From Chaenocephalus aceratus (lineage: Eukaryota; Chordata; Actinopteri; Perciformes; Channichthyidae), in the NCBI GenBank assembly GCA_023974075.1, contig CM043800.1, forward strand, positions 4,843,319-4,907,318: a stretch of DNA of 64,000 nucleotides. Direction: 5' to 3'. The notes beneath the pieces are model-generated. The model ran no database searches. It worked only from the letters and a program-made list of their open reading frames with translations, and had not been told where the DNA came from. Within the stretch, counting starts at the first letter, position 1; every line of letters begins with the position of its first letter. Of the stretch, positions 12,318 through 22,700 are shown one piece after another. Made by a program: the position numbers and the translations under genes.

Positions 12318-12745
12318 GTGAGATGATAGTGAACTGTTCATGAACTTGTCATGAAAAGTTCATGAAATATCAGTGAACCATATTCATGAACAGCTCATAA
12401 ACAGCTCATAAACAGCTCATAACAAAGTTGATGAACTGTTCATGAAAGTGACATGAACATTAAATGGCACTAGGGCAGTTCATGAACTACTCATGAAACT
12501 CCTGTGCTGGAATGGTTCATGAACAATTCATGGAATATGGTTTTAGGCAGGTTCATGAACAATTCATGAAATGGAGTTTTCAGTGAGTGTGTAGGGATAT
12601 TCAGTTTTCAACCAAGAACATTTCAAGAATTGTTCATGAACATATCAAGAACTGTTCATAACAACTTCATGAACCATTCATGAACAGTTCATACACAGTC
12701 ACTGAATATAATTCAATGGCTGGCTATGAACTGTTCATGAACCAC
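12318..12745. repeat. Left GTTCATGAAC array
   Basis: Repeated GTTCATGAAC and near-variants (AGTTCATGAA, GTTCATAA, GCTCATAA) are spaced every 15-30 bases. The unit is self-complementary, so the array has no orientation. Confidence 0.85.
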
Positions 12746-12961
12746 TGACTGTGGGTCAATTGGCAACCATAGAAAACAACAATTATGTCAATCACAATGG
12801 AACTTTACTCAAATTAACAAACAAACAAATATACATGTATACAGGTGGAGCACTACAATTAATCCTATCACTATTTGAAGCAGTTCTTGACACTCAGCTG
12901 CACAAAAAATGTTGTTACGGGTTCCAAAAGCTTGGGTACCACAGCAACAATAAATGATTTC

Positions 12962-13028
12962 TGTAGAAAACAGAAAAGTGCAGCAGCAATAATTATACAC
13001 AGGATCCGGTTGATCGTCTGGATTGCTT
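12962..13028. repeat. 68-bp direct repeat, copy 1
   Basis: Nearly identical to 16019-16086 (begins CTGTAGAAAACAGAAAAGTG, ends CTGGATTGCTTCT), same orientation, about 3.06 kb apart, on either side of the LINE insertion. Confidence 0.85.
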
Positions 13029-13393
13029 CTTATTCAAAATTCAAAGTACACAGTCACATTTAAATAGCTGAACTTTACAAACATCACATTTCTCCATTTA
13101 AGTTATCTGTCTGTCAGTCAATTACTGTATCTCAAGGAGAAATTCAACATAGTCAATATAAATTATTACATTACATTGCATTTAGCTGACGCTTTTATCC
13201 AAAGCGACTTACAATAAGTGCGTTCGACCAACAAAATACAAACTTGAAGAAAACAGAATCATATAAGTACATCAGGTTTCACAGAGCAAAAACATTTCAA
13301 GTGCTACTCAACTGGCTTTAGGTAAGCCAGTCCATAAGTGCTTTGTTAATAGTTCTATTGCTCGAAGTGGAGTCGAAAGAGATGAGTTTTCAG

Positions 13394-13692
13394 TAGGGAT
13401 GCACGATAATTATCGGCCCGATAACAGTATTAATAGCCCCGATAATATACAATATATTTTTTGGGTAAAAAAAAAGAAAAAATACTGCGGTGTGGGTGGA
13501 TTGGGATGAGGGGCGCTTGTTTTTCACTCGGCTCCTCCCGTTTTGCCAGTACTGTGGTATTAGTGGTTTAGGAAGAGGGGAGTTCTTCACAAATCCAGCG
13601 CTCCCTAATACTTCGAACCTGATCAGTCACCTGAAACATCGACATCTCTACGATGGTGTGTTAAAAGCGTATGAAGACAATAATACAATACA

Positions 13693-13725
<33 letters not shown>

Positions 13726-14300
13726 TGCGCGCGCGCGTTGGAGCTATGTGCAACTCAAGGCATATGCTCGAACCGGAGCTGCCTGGACGCTGCAATCATG
13801 TTGCTGAGTGTGCTGACTTCTCGTGCAACGTCCCGCTGTCTGCTTCCTGCATCAAGTCAAGTGCTCGGCGCAGTTGTGGCGAAATGTCGCTCCTCTGTTT
13901 TCATTTAAACAGCTCCTTATATCCGTTAGCGCAGCTAGCTAGCACCAGATGCTAACAACAACAATGCACGTAAGGTCTCTCTCTCGCTCGCTCCACACAC
14001 ATACACACACCCTCCCGGTCCTCCCGATGGCCAGTCGGTGCCTGCCTGTGAGCGTGGAAGTGTGGTCTGCCACAAGCAGGCAGCAGGAGCGGGGCTGTCA
14101 GCATCAGCTTGTAGATGGTATTTTAAACTCGATGCGCTCTGAAACTACGGGGCGGCCAAGGTAAAAAAAATACACATGCGTTAATCGCGTTAAAATAATT
14201 AGTGGCGTAATTTTTTTTTTATTATCGGTTATCGGTATCGGTCTTGAGAAGCAGGAAGTTATCGGTATCGGTTTCAAAAAACCAATATCGTGCATCCCTA
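13394..14300. mobile_element. hAT MITE with BED-finger remnant
   Basis: The ends TAGGGATGCACGAT / ATCGTGCATCCCTA have perfect 8-bp duplications GTTTTCAG (13386-13393, 14301-14308). On the + strand at 13530-13660 a BED-type zinc finger remnant is visible (CQYCGISGLGRGEFF, then LISHLKHRH). It contains a (TG)n run at about 13696-13724 and terminal ATCGGTATCGG-type subrepeats. Confidence 0.9.
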
Positions 14301-14520
14301 GTTTTCAGTCTGCGCCGGAAGGTGTGTAAGCTTTCTGCTGTCCTGATGTCAATGGGGAGCTCATTCCACCATTTTGGAGCCAGGATAGCAAACCCACGTG
14401 TTTTTGCTGATGGGAACTTGGGTCCCCCTCGCAGTGCGGGTGCAGCGAGCCGTTTGGTTGATGCAGAGCGGAATGCACGTGCTGGGGTGTACGGTTTAAC
14501 CATGTCCTGGATGTAGGAAG

Positions 14521-15263
14521 TAGGGTTGCCAGAAACTGACCATGATCAAAATCGATTATTCGGCAGCCCTGGCGAATAATAATCGATTATTCGACCCCCC
14601 CCCCCACCCCCCCGCGGGAGAAAAAAAAGGAGAAAAAAAAAAATCAGACAAAAGGAATTCCGTTGTTTTCTTTACTAGAACATGTTTAACAGTACAAACA
14701 ACAAACACGCGTGTCATCACAACGACGTGGCCTTGAAGTGAAGTTGGTAATGGCCAGCTGTGCTGCGTCTTTCTCTGTAACCTCTTTGGCGTGCTTCGCA
14801 CTCAAATGCGAACGCATTGTTGAGGTTGAGTTGTGATAGACCAACGTCTTTTCGCAGAGCTTGCATTTAACTTCCTTTGGACTTGTATGTTCGAAGTAGT
14901 TCCACAAGGAGGAACTCTTTTTACCTGCCGGCTGCCGCTTTGTTCATCTTTAGTCGCACGTGTGAGGGAGAGGGGGTGTGGGGGCGGGGTCGGTGTGTAG
15001 CGTGCTGCAGCAGCAGTCTGCTCTGCGCAGGCTTCCTCCAAGTTTACAGTAAAACAAACTGGTGGTGTGACCAATGGCCATTTACAATTATTAATACTAT
15101 TACTATTATTAGCATATATATATTTTGGTTGAAACTAAGCCAGAAAAAAAAAAATCCATAAATAATAAAAAAAAAATAAAATAAAATCGATTTTTAAAAA
15201 TAATATTCGATTATGGAGACTGTAACGAATATTCGAATAATCGAATAATCGCTGGCATCCCTA
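14521..15263. mobile_element. hAT MITE with BED-finger exon
   Basis: The ends TAGGGTTGCCAG / CTGGCATCCCTA have perfect 8-bp duplications GTAGGAAG (14513-14520, 15264-15271). The minus strand at 14907-14686 encodes a complete-looking BED finger (WNYFEHTSPKEVKCKLCEK, then MRSHLSAKH), the DNA-binding domain of Ac/Tol2-like transposases. No catalytic part is present. Subterminal CGATTATTCG repeats occur at both ends. Confidence 0.9.
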
Positions 15264-16018
15264 GTAGGAAGGGCCAGATCCATTCGCAGCATGGTACGCA
15301 AGTACCATTGTCTTGAAGTGGATTCTAGCAGTTACCGGAAGCCAGTGAAGGGAGCGGAGGAGCGGCGTGGTGTGAGAACATTTAGGAAGGTTGAAGACCA
15401 GACGAGCCGCTGCATTCTGGATGAGCTGCAGAGGTCGGATGGCACATGCAGGTAGACCAGCCAGGAGGGAGTTGCAGTAGTTTAGGCGTGAGATGATGAG
15501 AGCCTGGACCAGAACCTGTGTCGCTTTCTGGGTCAGCTGGGGACGCATCCTCCTGATGTTGTAAAGCGTGTATCTGCAGCAGCGGGTTGTAGCAGCTATG
15601 TTTGCAGTGAAGGACAGGTTGTTATCTATAAACACATAACGCTATCAAATAATACTTTCTATCAATATATCTATCTTTACCAAATATAACATATTATGGA
15701 GATCACAAAAATACACTGTCAATGTTAATAAACAAAAAACAAGGCAATGTGCCTGCAAGACTGCACTCAGGTAAACATAACATATTACCCGTGCGCAGCA
15801 GCTAACCTGCCTGCGAGCCTTCGCTCAGGTCACATTTACCCAGGCACGGCTGAAGCCCGCGAAAATGGCATCTATTGTTGCCGACAGTTTAGTATTTTTG
15901 AAATACCGTTACTATGTCAAACATGCTCAAAACCTTCTGGCACACTCTCCTAAACATCTCCAACATCATATCTAATTCACACAAGTTAACATCGATCATT
16001 TTCATCATGTACTGACCT

Positions 16019-16086
16019 GTAGAAAACAGAAAAGTGGAGCAGCAATAATTATACACAGGATCCGGTTGATCGTCTGGATTGCTTCT
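16019..16086. repeat. 68-bp direct repeat, copy 2
   Basis: Second copy of the repeat at 12962-13028, with one visible substitution (GTGCAGC to GTGGAGC). Confidence 0.85.
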
Positions 16087-16309
16087 GAGGAGGGGGCGGA
16101 AGTGTCCCCCCTAAGGTAACCCAGATGTCACCGCTCACCTGCCAAAGGTTCCACCTTGGCGCTACTTACTCGTACTGCTTCTCAAACAGTACAGATAAAC
16201 CATAAAATGATATGAATGTCACCAAAATAAATACAGACAATGTTCAGTTTCAAATTCACTATTGTTTTGTTTTAAGATTAAAAGTTTTAAAAAAGAAAGA
16301 AATGTTCAA

Positions 16310-16705
16310 ATAGTAGATGAATATTCAAGAGGTCTTTAAAAACATCACACTGATCATAAAATGCTCATGAATATTCCAAAATATTCTGAACTTGCCACAA
16401 TCATCCAAAATTCATGAAATGCTCATAGTCATGAAAAGTTCATGAAATACTCATGCAAACTTTTTGGGGTTTTAATTATAATGTTGTGATCATGAAAAGT
16501 TCATAAATTGCTCATAAAAGTCTGTCATGAGCAAAACAGGAACTTTATATGAATGAACAATGTTCATAAAAATTTCATGAACTGCTCTTTAAAATGGTTC
16601 ATGAGCATTTTAAGAATTTTGGTTCATGAACATGACAAGTGAACATATAATGAGTTGTTCATGAATGTTTCATGAGTGCATGAACAGCTCATAAAGTCAT
16701 GAACT
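16310..16705. repeat. Right GTTCATGAAC array
   Basis: Counterpart of the left array, with the same palindromic unit in more degenerate form (TTCATGAAAT, GCTCATAAA, GTTCATGAA). Together they bracket the element at 12311-16715. Confidence 0.8.
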
Positions 16706-16721
16706 CCATCTCGCAGGGGCA

Positions 16722-17550
16722 TTAGCAGAAATTGCAATAAGTAAATTTCCTGTACAAAATGTGGCTTCAAACATCCAACCATACTTCACATCCCTTCCAA
16801 TGAAGCAAGACACAATGCTGCTCAAGCCAAGAATACATCAGAGCTATCAGTGGACAGCGTACTGGTTTCAAGTGGCCTTACAGGGGCTGGTGATGACAAT
16901 TGTAAACTTCCCATAGTTCCAATGCAAGTCAAGTCAACGAAGGGCAGCAAGATTGTGACCACCTATGCTTTCTTGGACCCAGGAAGTACAGCAGTGTTTT
17001 GTACAGAGGATTTGATGCACGAGCTCGGCCTAACTGGAAAGAAGGCGCAGATTAGTTTACGAACCATGGGCCAAGAAAGGGTCGTACATAGCCATATTGT
17101 GTTCGGACTAGAAGTGGCTGGCTTAAAAAATTACAATTTCTTTGAACTGCCACAAAGCAACACCCAAGAGTGCAAGCCTGCCAGCAGTGGGAACATTCCT
17201 AGACAAGCGGACCTACAGAGATGGCCTCATTTGAAAAATGTTAATTTGCCTGAAATAAATGCAGGGATTGGACTGTTGATAGGAACCAATGTTGCTAAGG
17301 CCTTGGAACCATTGGAAGTCATACGCAGTGTGGATGACAGACCCTATGCAAGCAGGACAATCCTGGGCTGGACAGTGAATGGACCGCTAGAAGGAGTGAG
17401 TGGGAATGCAATGGACTTTGACAAACCAGAAGTACCTGTGAACAGAATCTCAGTTGTGAATTTGGATGGACCTAGGCAACAGCAGTTCAGCGCAGACTTC
17501 CCTGAATGCAGATTGGAGGAACAAGCTGGAATGTCAAGAGAGGATCTCAA
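16722..17550 (+). pseudogene. BEL/Pao zinc knuckle end and aspartic protease
   Basis: The reading frame resumes after GGGGCA with the tail of the interrupted zinc knuckle and a second CxxC pair. An uninterrupted ORF from 16850 contains the retropepsin-like domain: AFLDPGST with the catalytic Asp (about residue 43), then GIGLLIGTNVAKALEPLEV and ILGWTVNGP, which are typical of the Pao protease (DUF1758). The ORF ends in the MSREDL segment that normally leads into reverse transcriptase. There the BEL similarity stops and SURF6-like sequence begins. The enzyme would process the Gag-Pol polyprotein; with pol gone this copy cannot function alone. Confidence 0.85.
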
Positions 17551-17900
17551 GGTTAAGAAGTTTGCAAAGAGAGTGTTTTTTCAGCAAGAGTCGAAGAGGA
17601 AGTGTAAAAAGAAAAGTTTTAAAGATGAGAAGAAGCCTCATCCCAAATCCCAACAAAAGCCCTCTCCTTAAACGGCTGCTCAGAAAGGCCCCCGCTGCAA
17701 ACAAAGAAATGGAGAACAGGATGAAGTGGACCAACGTGCTCTACAAGGCCGAAGGACTCAAAATCAAAGACAACGAGGACATGCTGAGCTCCTCGTTGAA
17801 GGAGTGGGGCGATCAAAGCGAGAATATCGTGGAGAAGATGCAGAAACGGCAGGAAGATACGGAAGAACATCCGACATCAGTGACATCTTTTCCACAGTAT
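17551..17900 (+). pseudogene. surf6-like: SURF6-like host cDNA fragment captured in BEL element
   Basis: A Lys/Arg-rich stretch followed by MKWTNVLYKAEGLKIKDNED and NIVEKMQKRQ. This is the most conserved block of Surfeit locus protein 6, a nucleolar RNA-binding ribosome-biogenesis factor. The conserved block reads in the frame of 17466-17903, which differs from the protease frame by one register. It drifts frame again near 17855, where the RKxRKNIRH-like continuation is in another frame. Part of the expected Lys-rich linker before WEKR is shortened. No introns and no poly(A) tail are seen. It occupies the place of reverse transcriptase, so it was probably acquired by template switching during retrotransposition, or inserted as a truncated retrocopy. 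Confidence 0.75.
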
Positions 17901-18402
17901 TGACTCTTTTCGACTGACAGACTTAAAGGACACTAAGGATTATCTTTGACTGAGCCAAGGTGGTGGTACCTTTTGGCCTAACTGACTTATGACTCGTACA
18001 CAGAAAAGAAGAAGAAAACTACACATACATGAACTGCAACTGCATGGACTTGATTACTAAGCTATAATTGTCACATGTCTCCCATTTGAATTGTTAGTAA
18101 TTATTATGTATACTATCCTAATAATTAGAGGCTGGTGTGTAGGAGCCATGATCGCTGTTGATTGGTTGGCTTGGGTCACATGGGTATGGGTGGCACTCAT
18201 TATAATCCTGTTCACCTGTGTGAGGTGTGAGTGTGTGGAAGAGAGGGTGACACGGGGCCATTGTACTTTTTTGTTGACCGCAAGACTACAATTGCTTGGA
18301 TTATAACAATGTATATGTCTGATCACCGAGTTGTTTAATTAAACTACCATACTACGAAACAGATTCTCAGATCGCAGCGAGTACTTTTTTTAGTGTGTCA
18401 CA
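17900..18402 (+). repeat. Putative 3' terminal region / LTR of the BEL element
   Basis: Noncoding. It has a purine tract (AAAAGAAGAAGAAAA, about 18004-18018), then from about 18069 a TG...CA segment of about 330 bp with TATA-like and ATTAAA-like elements near its end (18337-18345). The 5' LTR is outside the window, so the boundaries cannot be confirmed. Confidence 0.35.
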
Positions 18403-18575
18403 CTAACAGGCCCGGCCTCAGCCTCTCAGCGACTTAGTTTGTTTCCTGCTGTCGCTACACTAACGTTACACACGGCAACGACATTAACTGCAAACAGTCG
18501 TAACTTGTGTGAAGTGTAACATTAAACAATATATTAACATATTAAATATAACATTTATGACACCACTCGTTCCAC

Positions 18576-18767
18576 TCAGTAACCCTCTTTGTTCTGTGAT
18601 AGAACAAAGAGGGTTTTTAGTTTGTTGACATGTGATAGTCTATACACCATCATCTTCACCATCCATTTACACAAGTGTGATGTTAATGCTATGGGTCTGT
18701 AGTTACTGCCCATGATTAAGTACGTAAAATATGGGCACTTTGACCATGCACTGCGTGGGTGTAACAT
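18576..18767 (-). pseudogene. LINE reverse transcriptase fragment
   Basis: A 63-residue minus ORF contains NYRPIALTSHLCKWMVKMM. This matches the RT motif (SYRPI-LTS-LCK-MER) found in several jockey/I-superfamily LINEs. The rest of the protein is absent. Clade not assigned. Confidence 0.6.
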
Positions 18768-18904
18768 TACTACAATCTGCTTGTAGAGTAAAGTGTGGGT
18801 CAGACATTCGAGATGGCCGGGTTCGAGTCTCGGAGTGAATTTTTTTCCCCTCCAGCTTTTTTTATTATCTGTTTTGAATGACTTATAATCTTTGTTTTTA
18901 AATG

Positions 18905-19040
18905 GGGGGCTGTGGTTCAGTGGATAGTGTGCTGGACTTCAAATCAGGTGATAGCAAGTTCAAATCCCACTGCATTCAGCATGTAGTTGTGTCCCTGGGC
19001 AAGACACTTCACCCTCAAATTAAGGTGGTAGCCTGTCTTC
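18905..19040 (+). mobile_element. tRNA-derived SINE, 3'-truncated
   Basis: A-box-like TGGTTCAGTGGAT and B-box-like AGTTCAAATCC are followed by the body TGTGTCCCTGGGCAAGACAC, which is shared with the full SINE at 48948-49136. The LINE-type tail is missing. An unrelated short B-box-like piece (GGGTTCGAGTCTC) sits just upstream at 18820-18832. Confidence 0.75.
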
Positions 19041-19216
19041 TGCGTTAATGTGTCACGGCAAAGAAATGGGAGTGTATCAGCCTCAGATGTATTAGTGTTG
19101 CTCCAGCTGAAAACTATATCCAACCATATACAATTAATTTTACCACAAAATGGTTCTGAGACTTATTCAGAAATGTATACAAAGGTTCATCACAAAGACT
19201 GGAGCCTTTTCAGAAT

Positions 19217-19230
19217 ATATATATATCAAT

Positions 19231-19269
<39 letters not shown>
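19217..19269. repeat. (AT)n microsatellite
   Basis: About 25 AT units. Confidence 0.95.
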
Positions 19270-19272
<3 letters not shown>

Positions 19273-19444
19273 ACAAGAGGGACATAATATCACAAAACAA
19301 TTAATGATGATTATTTCAGCCATATGTATAATAGTGTTAATATCTATGAGATTTAAAGTAATAATAATTCCCTGCAAAAGCACTAATAACTAAATATAAT
19401 AATGGCAAAAATAGCAATTCGATATATATAGTACAAATCAATCA

Positions 19445-19725
19445 TTGTCATGTGAAGCAAGGAGTGGTTGGACCCAAATGCAGAGACTGGAGACAGCAGA
19501 AAATGTAACAAAAATGTATATTTAACAGGCAGAACAGGAACTCAAGTAACAACAATCAACACGGAAAAAACAGAACTTCATGACATAGACAAACAAGGAA
19601 CAGGGTGACGAGGGGATGAAGTGCAAGTGGAGCTAGGAACAGGTTGAACTAATCAGGGCGGGGAGACAATTAAAACTGGAGGGAAAACACACAGAGCAGG
19701 AAGTGAACTCGGAGAAGACAGAAGG
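19445..19725. repeat. Possible interspersed repeat (unclassified)
   Basis: Composition and phrases (GGACCCAAATGCAGAGACTGG near the left end, AATCAGGGCGGGGAGACAAT inside) resemble a common fish dispersed repeat. A loosely similar complement occurs at 50690-50870. No ends or target duplications identified. Confidence 0.3.
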
Positions 19726-19776
19726 AGAATACTTTCAATTTCAAAAGAAAACAAAAAAAGAATAATACTTTTGTAG

Positions 19777-22700
19777 CTAAGATACACCAAATTGCCCACC
19801 CCAGCTTATGTCATTTTCCATACCATCTTTAAAAAGATGGCATTGTGTGCAAACTGGCAGCCTCAGGATCAGTCCACAGGTGTTGGCCGTGGGGAAACCT
19901 GCTGGCCCGTCCTCCGGGTGGAGGCAATTGAGATTTGGCTGGGTTGGAAACCCTACAGCAGGGATTGTCGGTAGGCCGGTGGCAAAGGCCAACACATCTC
20001 CGACATTCAGAATGCTTTCTCCATCTGTGGAGAAAGTTTGAGATCATTTTTAGGTCTACATAATGTTAAGAGCATTAAGGGTATTTGTTGTGTTTAAGAG
20101 ATGAGCAGATAATAATAATATTGCAGATCTGACTAGACAGTATACCAGTGTTTCTGAAATGGGGCTACGCTTGTGTCTAGGGAAACTGGAAATCATGAAA
20201 TGTTGTGGAATTCCGGCACTTCCAGTGTTAACCAACATTACAACATAGGACTATATAACTATAGGTGTCCTTTATCTCTTTTTGGCTATTGAGTCTTTGC
20301 ATAAGGAATGCAATTTGTGTTAATTTGGCAATTTCTTACCCTCCACTTGCAGCAGCCAGTCCCGCCAATGGTCCTGGCCTCCATCCGCCTGCGGTTGGAA
20401 CCAGGCCCTGAAACCCTCCCAGTCTTAAAAACTTCAACCATTTCGGACGCCAGGAGTGGCTTCTGGTCCTGAAGAAACACGCTCTTCAGGACTGTTGGGT
20501 GGGCCTTCAAAATGTCCAATGGTCCAACAATTTTAAGACCTTCGCAAAACCTGTAAATGTAAGAAGTACCAGAAGAGAGAGAACATAACTAAATGTGTGA
20601 AAAATGTCCTGATACAACCCGTTTCCATGTTACAGCATGTGTACAGTACATTACACTTACTGTTGGAGGGCTTCCACCTTGCGTCCATCAACATAGTGGT
20701 GAAGAGCGGCCGCCAGGAGCTCATCCCTCTGGGTCATGTTTCCCACAAATTGCAAGGAGCCCAAGAGTGAGAGCTCCTCTGTGGCCTCCTCCACTGCCTC
20801 TCTGGCCCCTTCAAGGGTTGTTGCATCGGCAATCTAATGTTAGAAATTTGAACATTTGAATACAAAATTCATGGATAACATTATGCTACAATAATGATCA
20901 TTCTGAATTGTCCACCCCTATAAGTTAAACTAAATATATTCTAACAATGGATAACTATTAACTTAAGGGTTTCACTTTATAATAAGGGTTTATAATATTC
21001 CTTAATAACATAAATCTCCCATTGGAATACACAATACACTTCAGAGTAAGTATGCTATGACAAATTCAAGATTACTGAGTCTAAGGACACACCAGACCGA
21101 AGCTTTGTACAAAACAGACTGCTAAATTTGAACATTTGAATGGAAATAAAGAATGTACTTGCCTTTTTGAGCTTGGCCCTCAGGGCGGGGTCGAATATGT
21201 CCTCTATACAGGCAGGGAGAGGTTGTAGACCACATATCTGCCTGTATAGGCGCTCGGAGAGAAAATGTGGAGACACCGACCCCTGAACCAAGCAGATGAC
21301 CAGCATTTTGGCGACCACCCTGTATAGCCCTTTCTGTAATGCTGAAGATAAAAAAAAGTATTACAAGATTATACAGTGACCATAGGGCTGCTCGATTATG
21401 GCAAAAATCATAATCTCGATTATTTGAGTCAATAAATGTAATTGCGATTATTAAATGCGATTATTCATTGACTTTGAAAACATCCATTTATTGGAGAAAC
21501 AAATGTGAACGGTATGTTTTTAACAGTTGATTACCCTGAACTTTAAGTATAATTCAACTGAAAAACCATTATAATAATAAAAAAATAATCGTTTTATTTC
21601 GATTACATTGTTTTCGCAATCGTTGCAAGCCATAATCATAATCGCGATTCAAATATGATTAATTGAGCAGCCCTAGACCATACAATGTTTTCATCCATAT
21701 AATGTCCTGATCTTATATTTAAAAAACCTATGAAAACTAACATCACTAAAATAAGACACACAATTACAGTATGCAGTGTTAATAATACAAAAATGCAGGA
21801 TAATACTATGGGTTAACTTACTATTTATTGGCACAGTATACATTTAAAAAGGTAAACGTTTAATTAATAATACATTTTCCATAATATGTGACCTGCTCCA
21901 TCGAAATCAGTCGCATTGACCCGAAGTCACATTTTGAGTTGTATACACTGCTGGAAAGAGGATATTCCTAGCTTTCTAATGATATCAGGATTGTTTTTGT
22001 TCTCCAAATATTAAGCGAAATATGTCACATTATATAATGACTGTCACGGAGTCATCATTTTGAGAAAAAGGCCTTTAAAGTGTCCTCTTCTCTGGAATCC
22101 ATCCATCTGATTGATTATTAGTGGAGCAAATGATCAAAATACTACGGAGGGAAGATATTTTCATTTGGAGGGGAAGCTCGCGAGTGTGTGTGTATGGTGT
22201 ATACGTGTGGGTTGTGAGTGTGTTTGTGTATTTTTGCGTTTGTGTGTATTGTGTTTGTTTCCCGGGGAAAACCCTCACGAGAAACACCGGCTGTTGTTAT
22301 GCTTGCTGTGACGTCAAGTTACTCCGTTCTCCGCTTGTATTTATGCCGAAGCTTCAAAGCTGTATTTATCATCTGAATTTGCCGAAACAAGTTTAATATT
22401 CTGAAAGCCAAGACTTTGCTTAATTGAAATCAGATGAAAACAAACTGTAACGGACCCTGCCGTGTTATCTATGATTACTATACTCTTACATTCATAATGT
22501 CAGCCGGAGGGAGGGGGGCGGCGCTGCTGGAAGAGCAGAGTGCGAGTGAGAGCTGTCTTCGTCCCTTTACAAGCTTCAAAAATGTATTTATCGTGTGATT
22601 TTGGAAAAAAAGTTTCATATTCTGAAAGCCAAGACTTTGTTTGTTTAAAATCAAACAAAAACACCCGAACCCTGAAAAAATAGTTTTTTACGTAAATCCA

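Larger units (their letters stand above)
13164..15640 (-). mobile_element. 5'-truncated L2/CR1-clade LINE with two hAT insertions
   Basis: Minus-strand coding remains at 15635-15272 and 14503-14309 read as the C-terminal part of an L2-like ORF2: RRMRPQLTQKATQVLVQALI, LNYCNSLLAGLP, LHWLPVTARIHFK, then WWNELPIDIRTAESLHTFRR. The two parts are separated by a hAT element (14521-15263), and the last codons are separated from the stop by another (13394-14300). The 3' end at about 13164-13215 carries the fish LINE/SINE tail motif GACGCTTTTATCCAAAGCGAC. The 5' two thirds, including the RT catalytic core and endonuclease, are absent, as is usual for 5'-truncated LINE copies. Confidence 0.85.
12311..16715. 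mobile_element. Unclassified transposon with GTTCATGAAC palindrome arrays at both ends
   Basis: Interrupts the BEL zinc knuckle between GGGGCA at 12305-12310 and GGGGCA at 16716-16721. About 430 bp at the left end (12318-12745) and about 400 bp at the right (16310-16705) consist of dozens of variants of the 10-base palindrome GTTCATGAAC. Terminal inverted repeats are weak (a GAGATG(A)TAG-like match). No transposase is visible; the middle is occupied by later insertions. Subterminal arrays of short palindromes suggest transposase-binding sites, but I cannot place this in a known superfamily. Confidence 0.6.
1..18402 (+). mobile_element. BEL/Pao LTR retrotransposon, interrupted by three insertions and lacking RT
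   Basis: Four collinear coding blocks on the + strand (about 2-161, 8138-8274, 11226-12304 and 16722-17550) read as one BEL/Pao gag-protease polyprotein once the insertions at 162-8130, 8283-11217 and 12311-16715 are set aside. Each junction is marked by a target duplication (CAGATGG, CTCTACAC, GGGGCA). Downstream of the protease, where reverse transcriptase should follow, the sequence changes to a SURF6-like fragment and then to noncoding DNA that may include the 3' LTR. The 5' LTR and start of gag lie left of the window. The order of the coding blocks and the target duplications are seen directly; the family assignment rests on the gag, zinc-knuckle and protease motifs. Confidence 0.85.

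Noticed and set aside
13671..13908. Several overlapping ORFs with VCVCVC runs
   Set aside because: They translate a TG repeat inside a hAT MITE.
18905..19040. tRNA gene
   Set aside because: A- and B-box-like motifs are present but no cloverleaf can be drawn, and the body continues into SINE sequence shared with 48948-49136.
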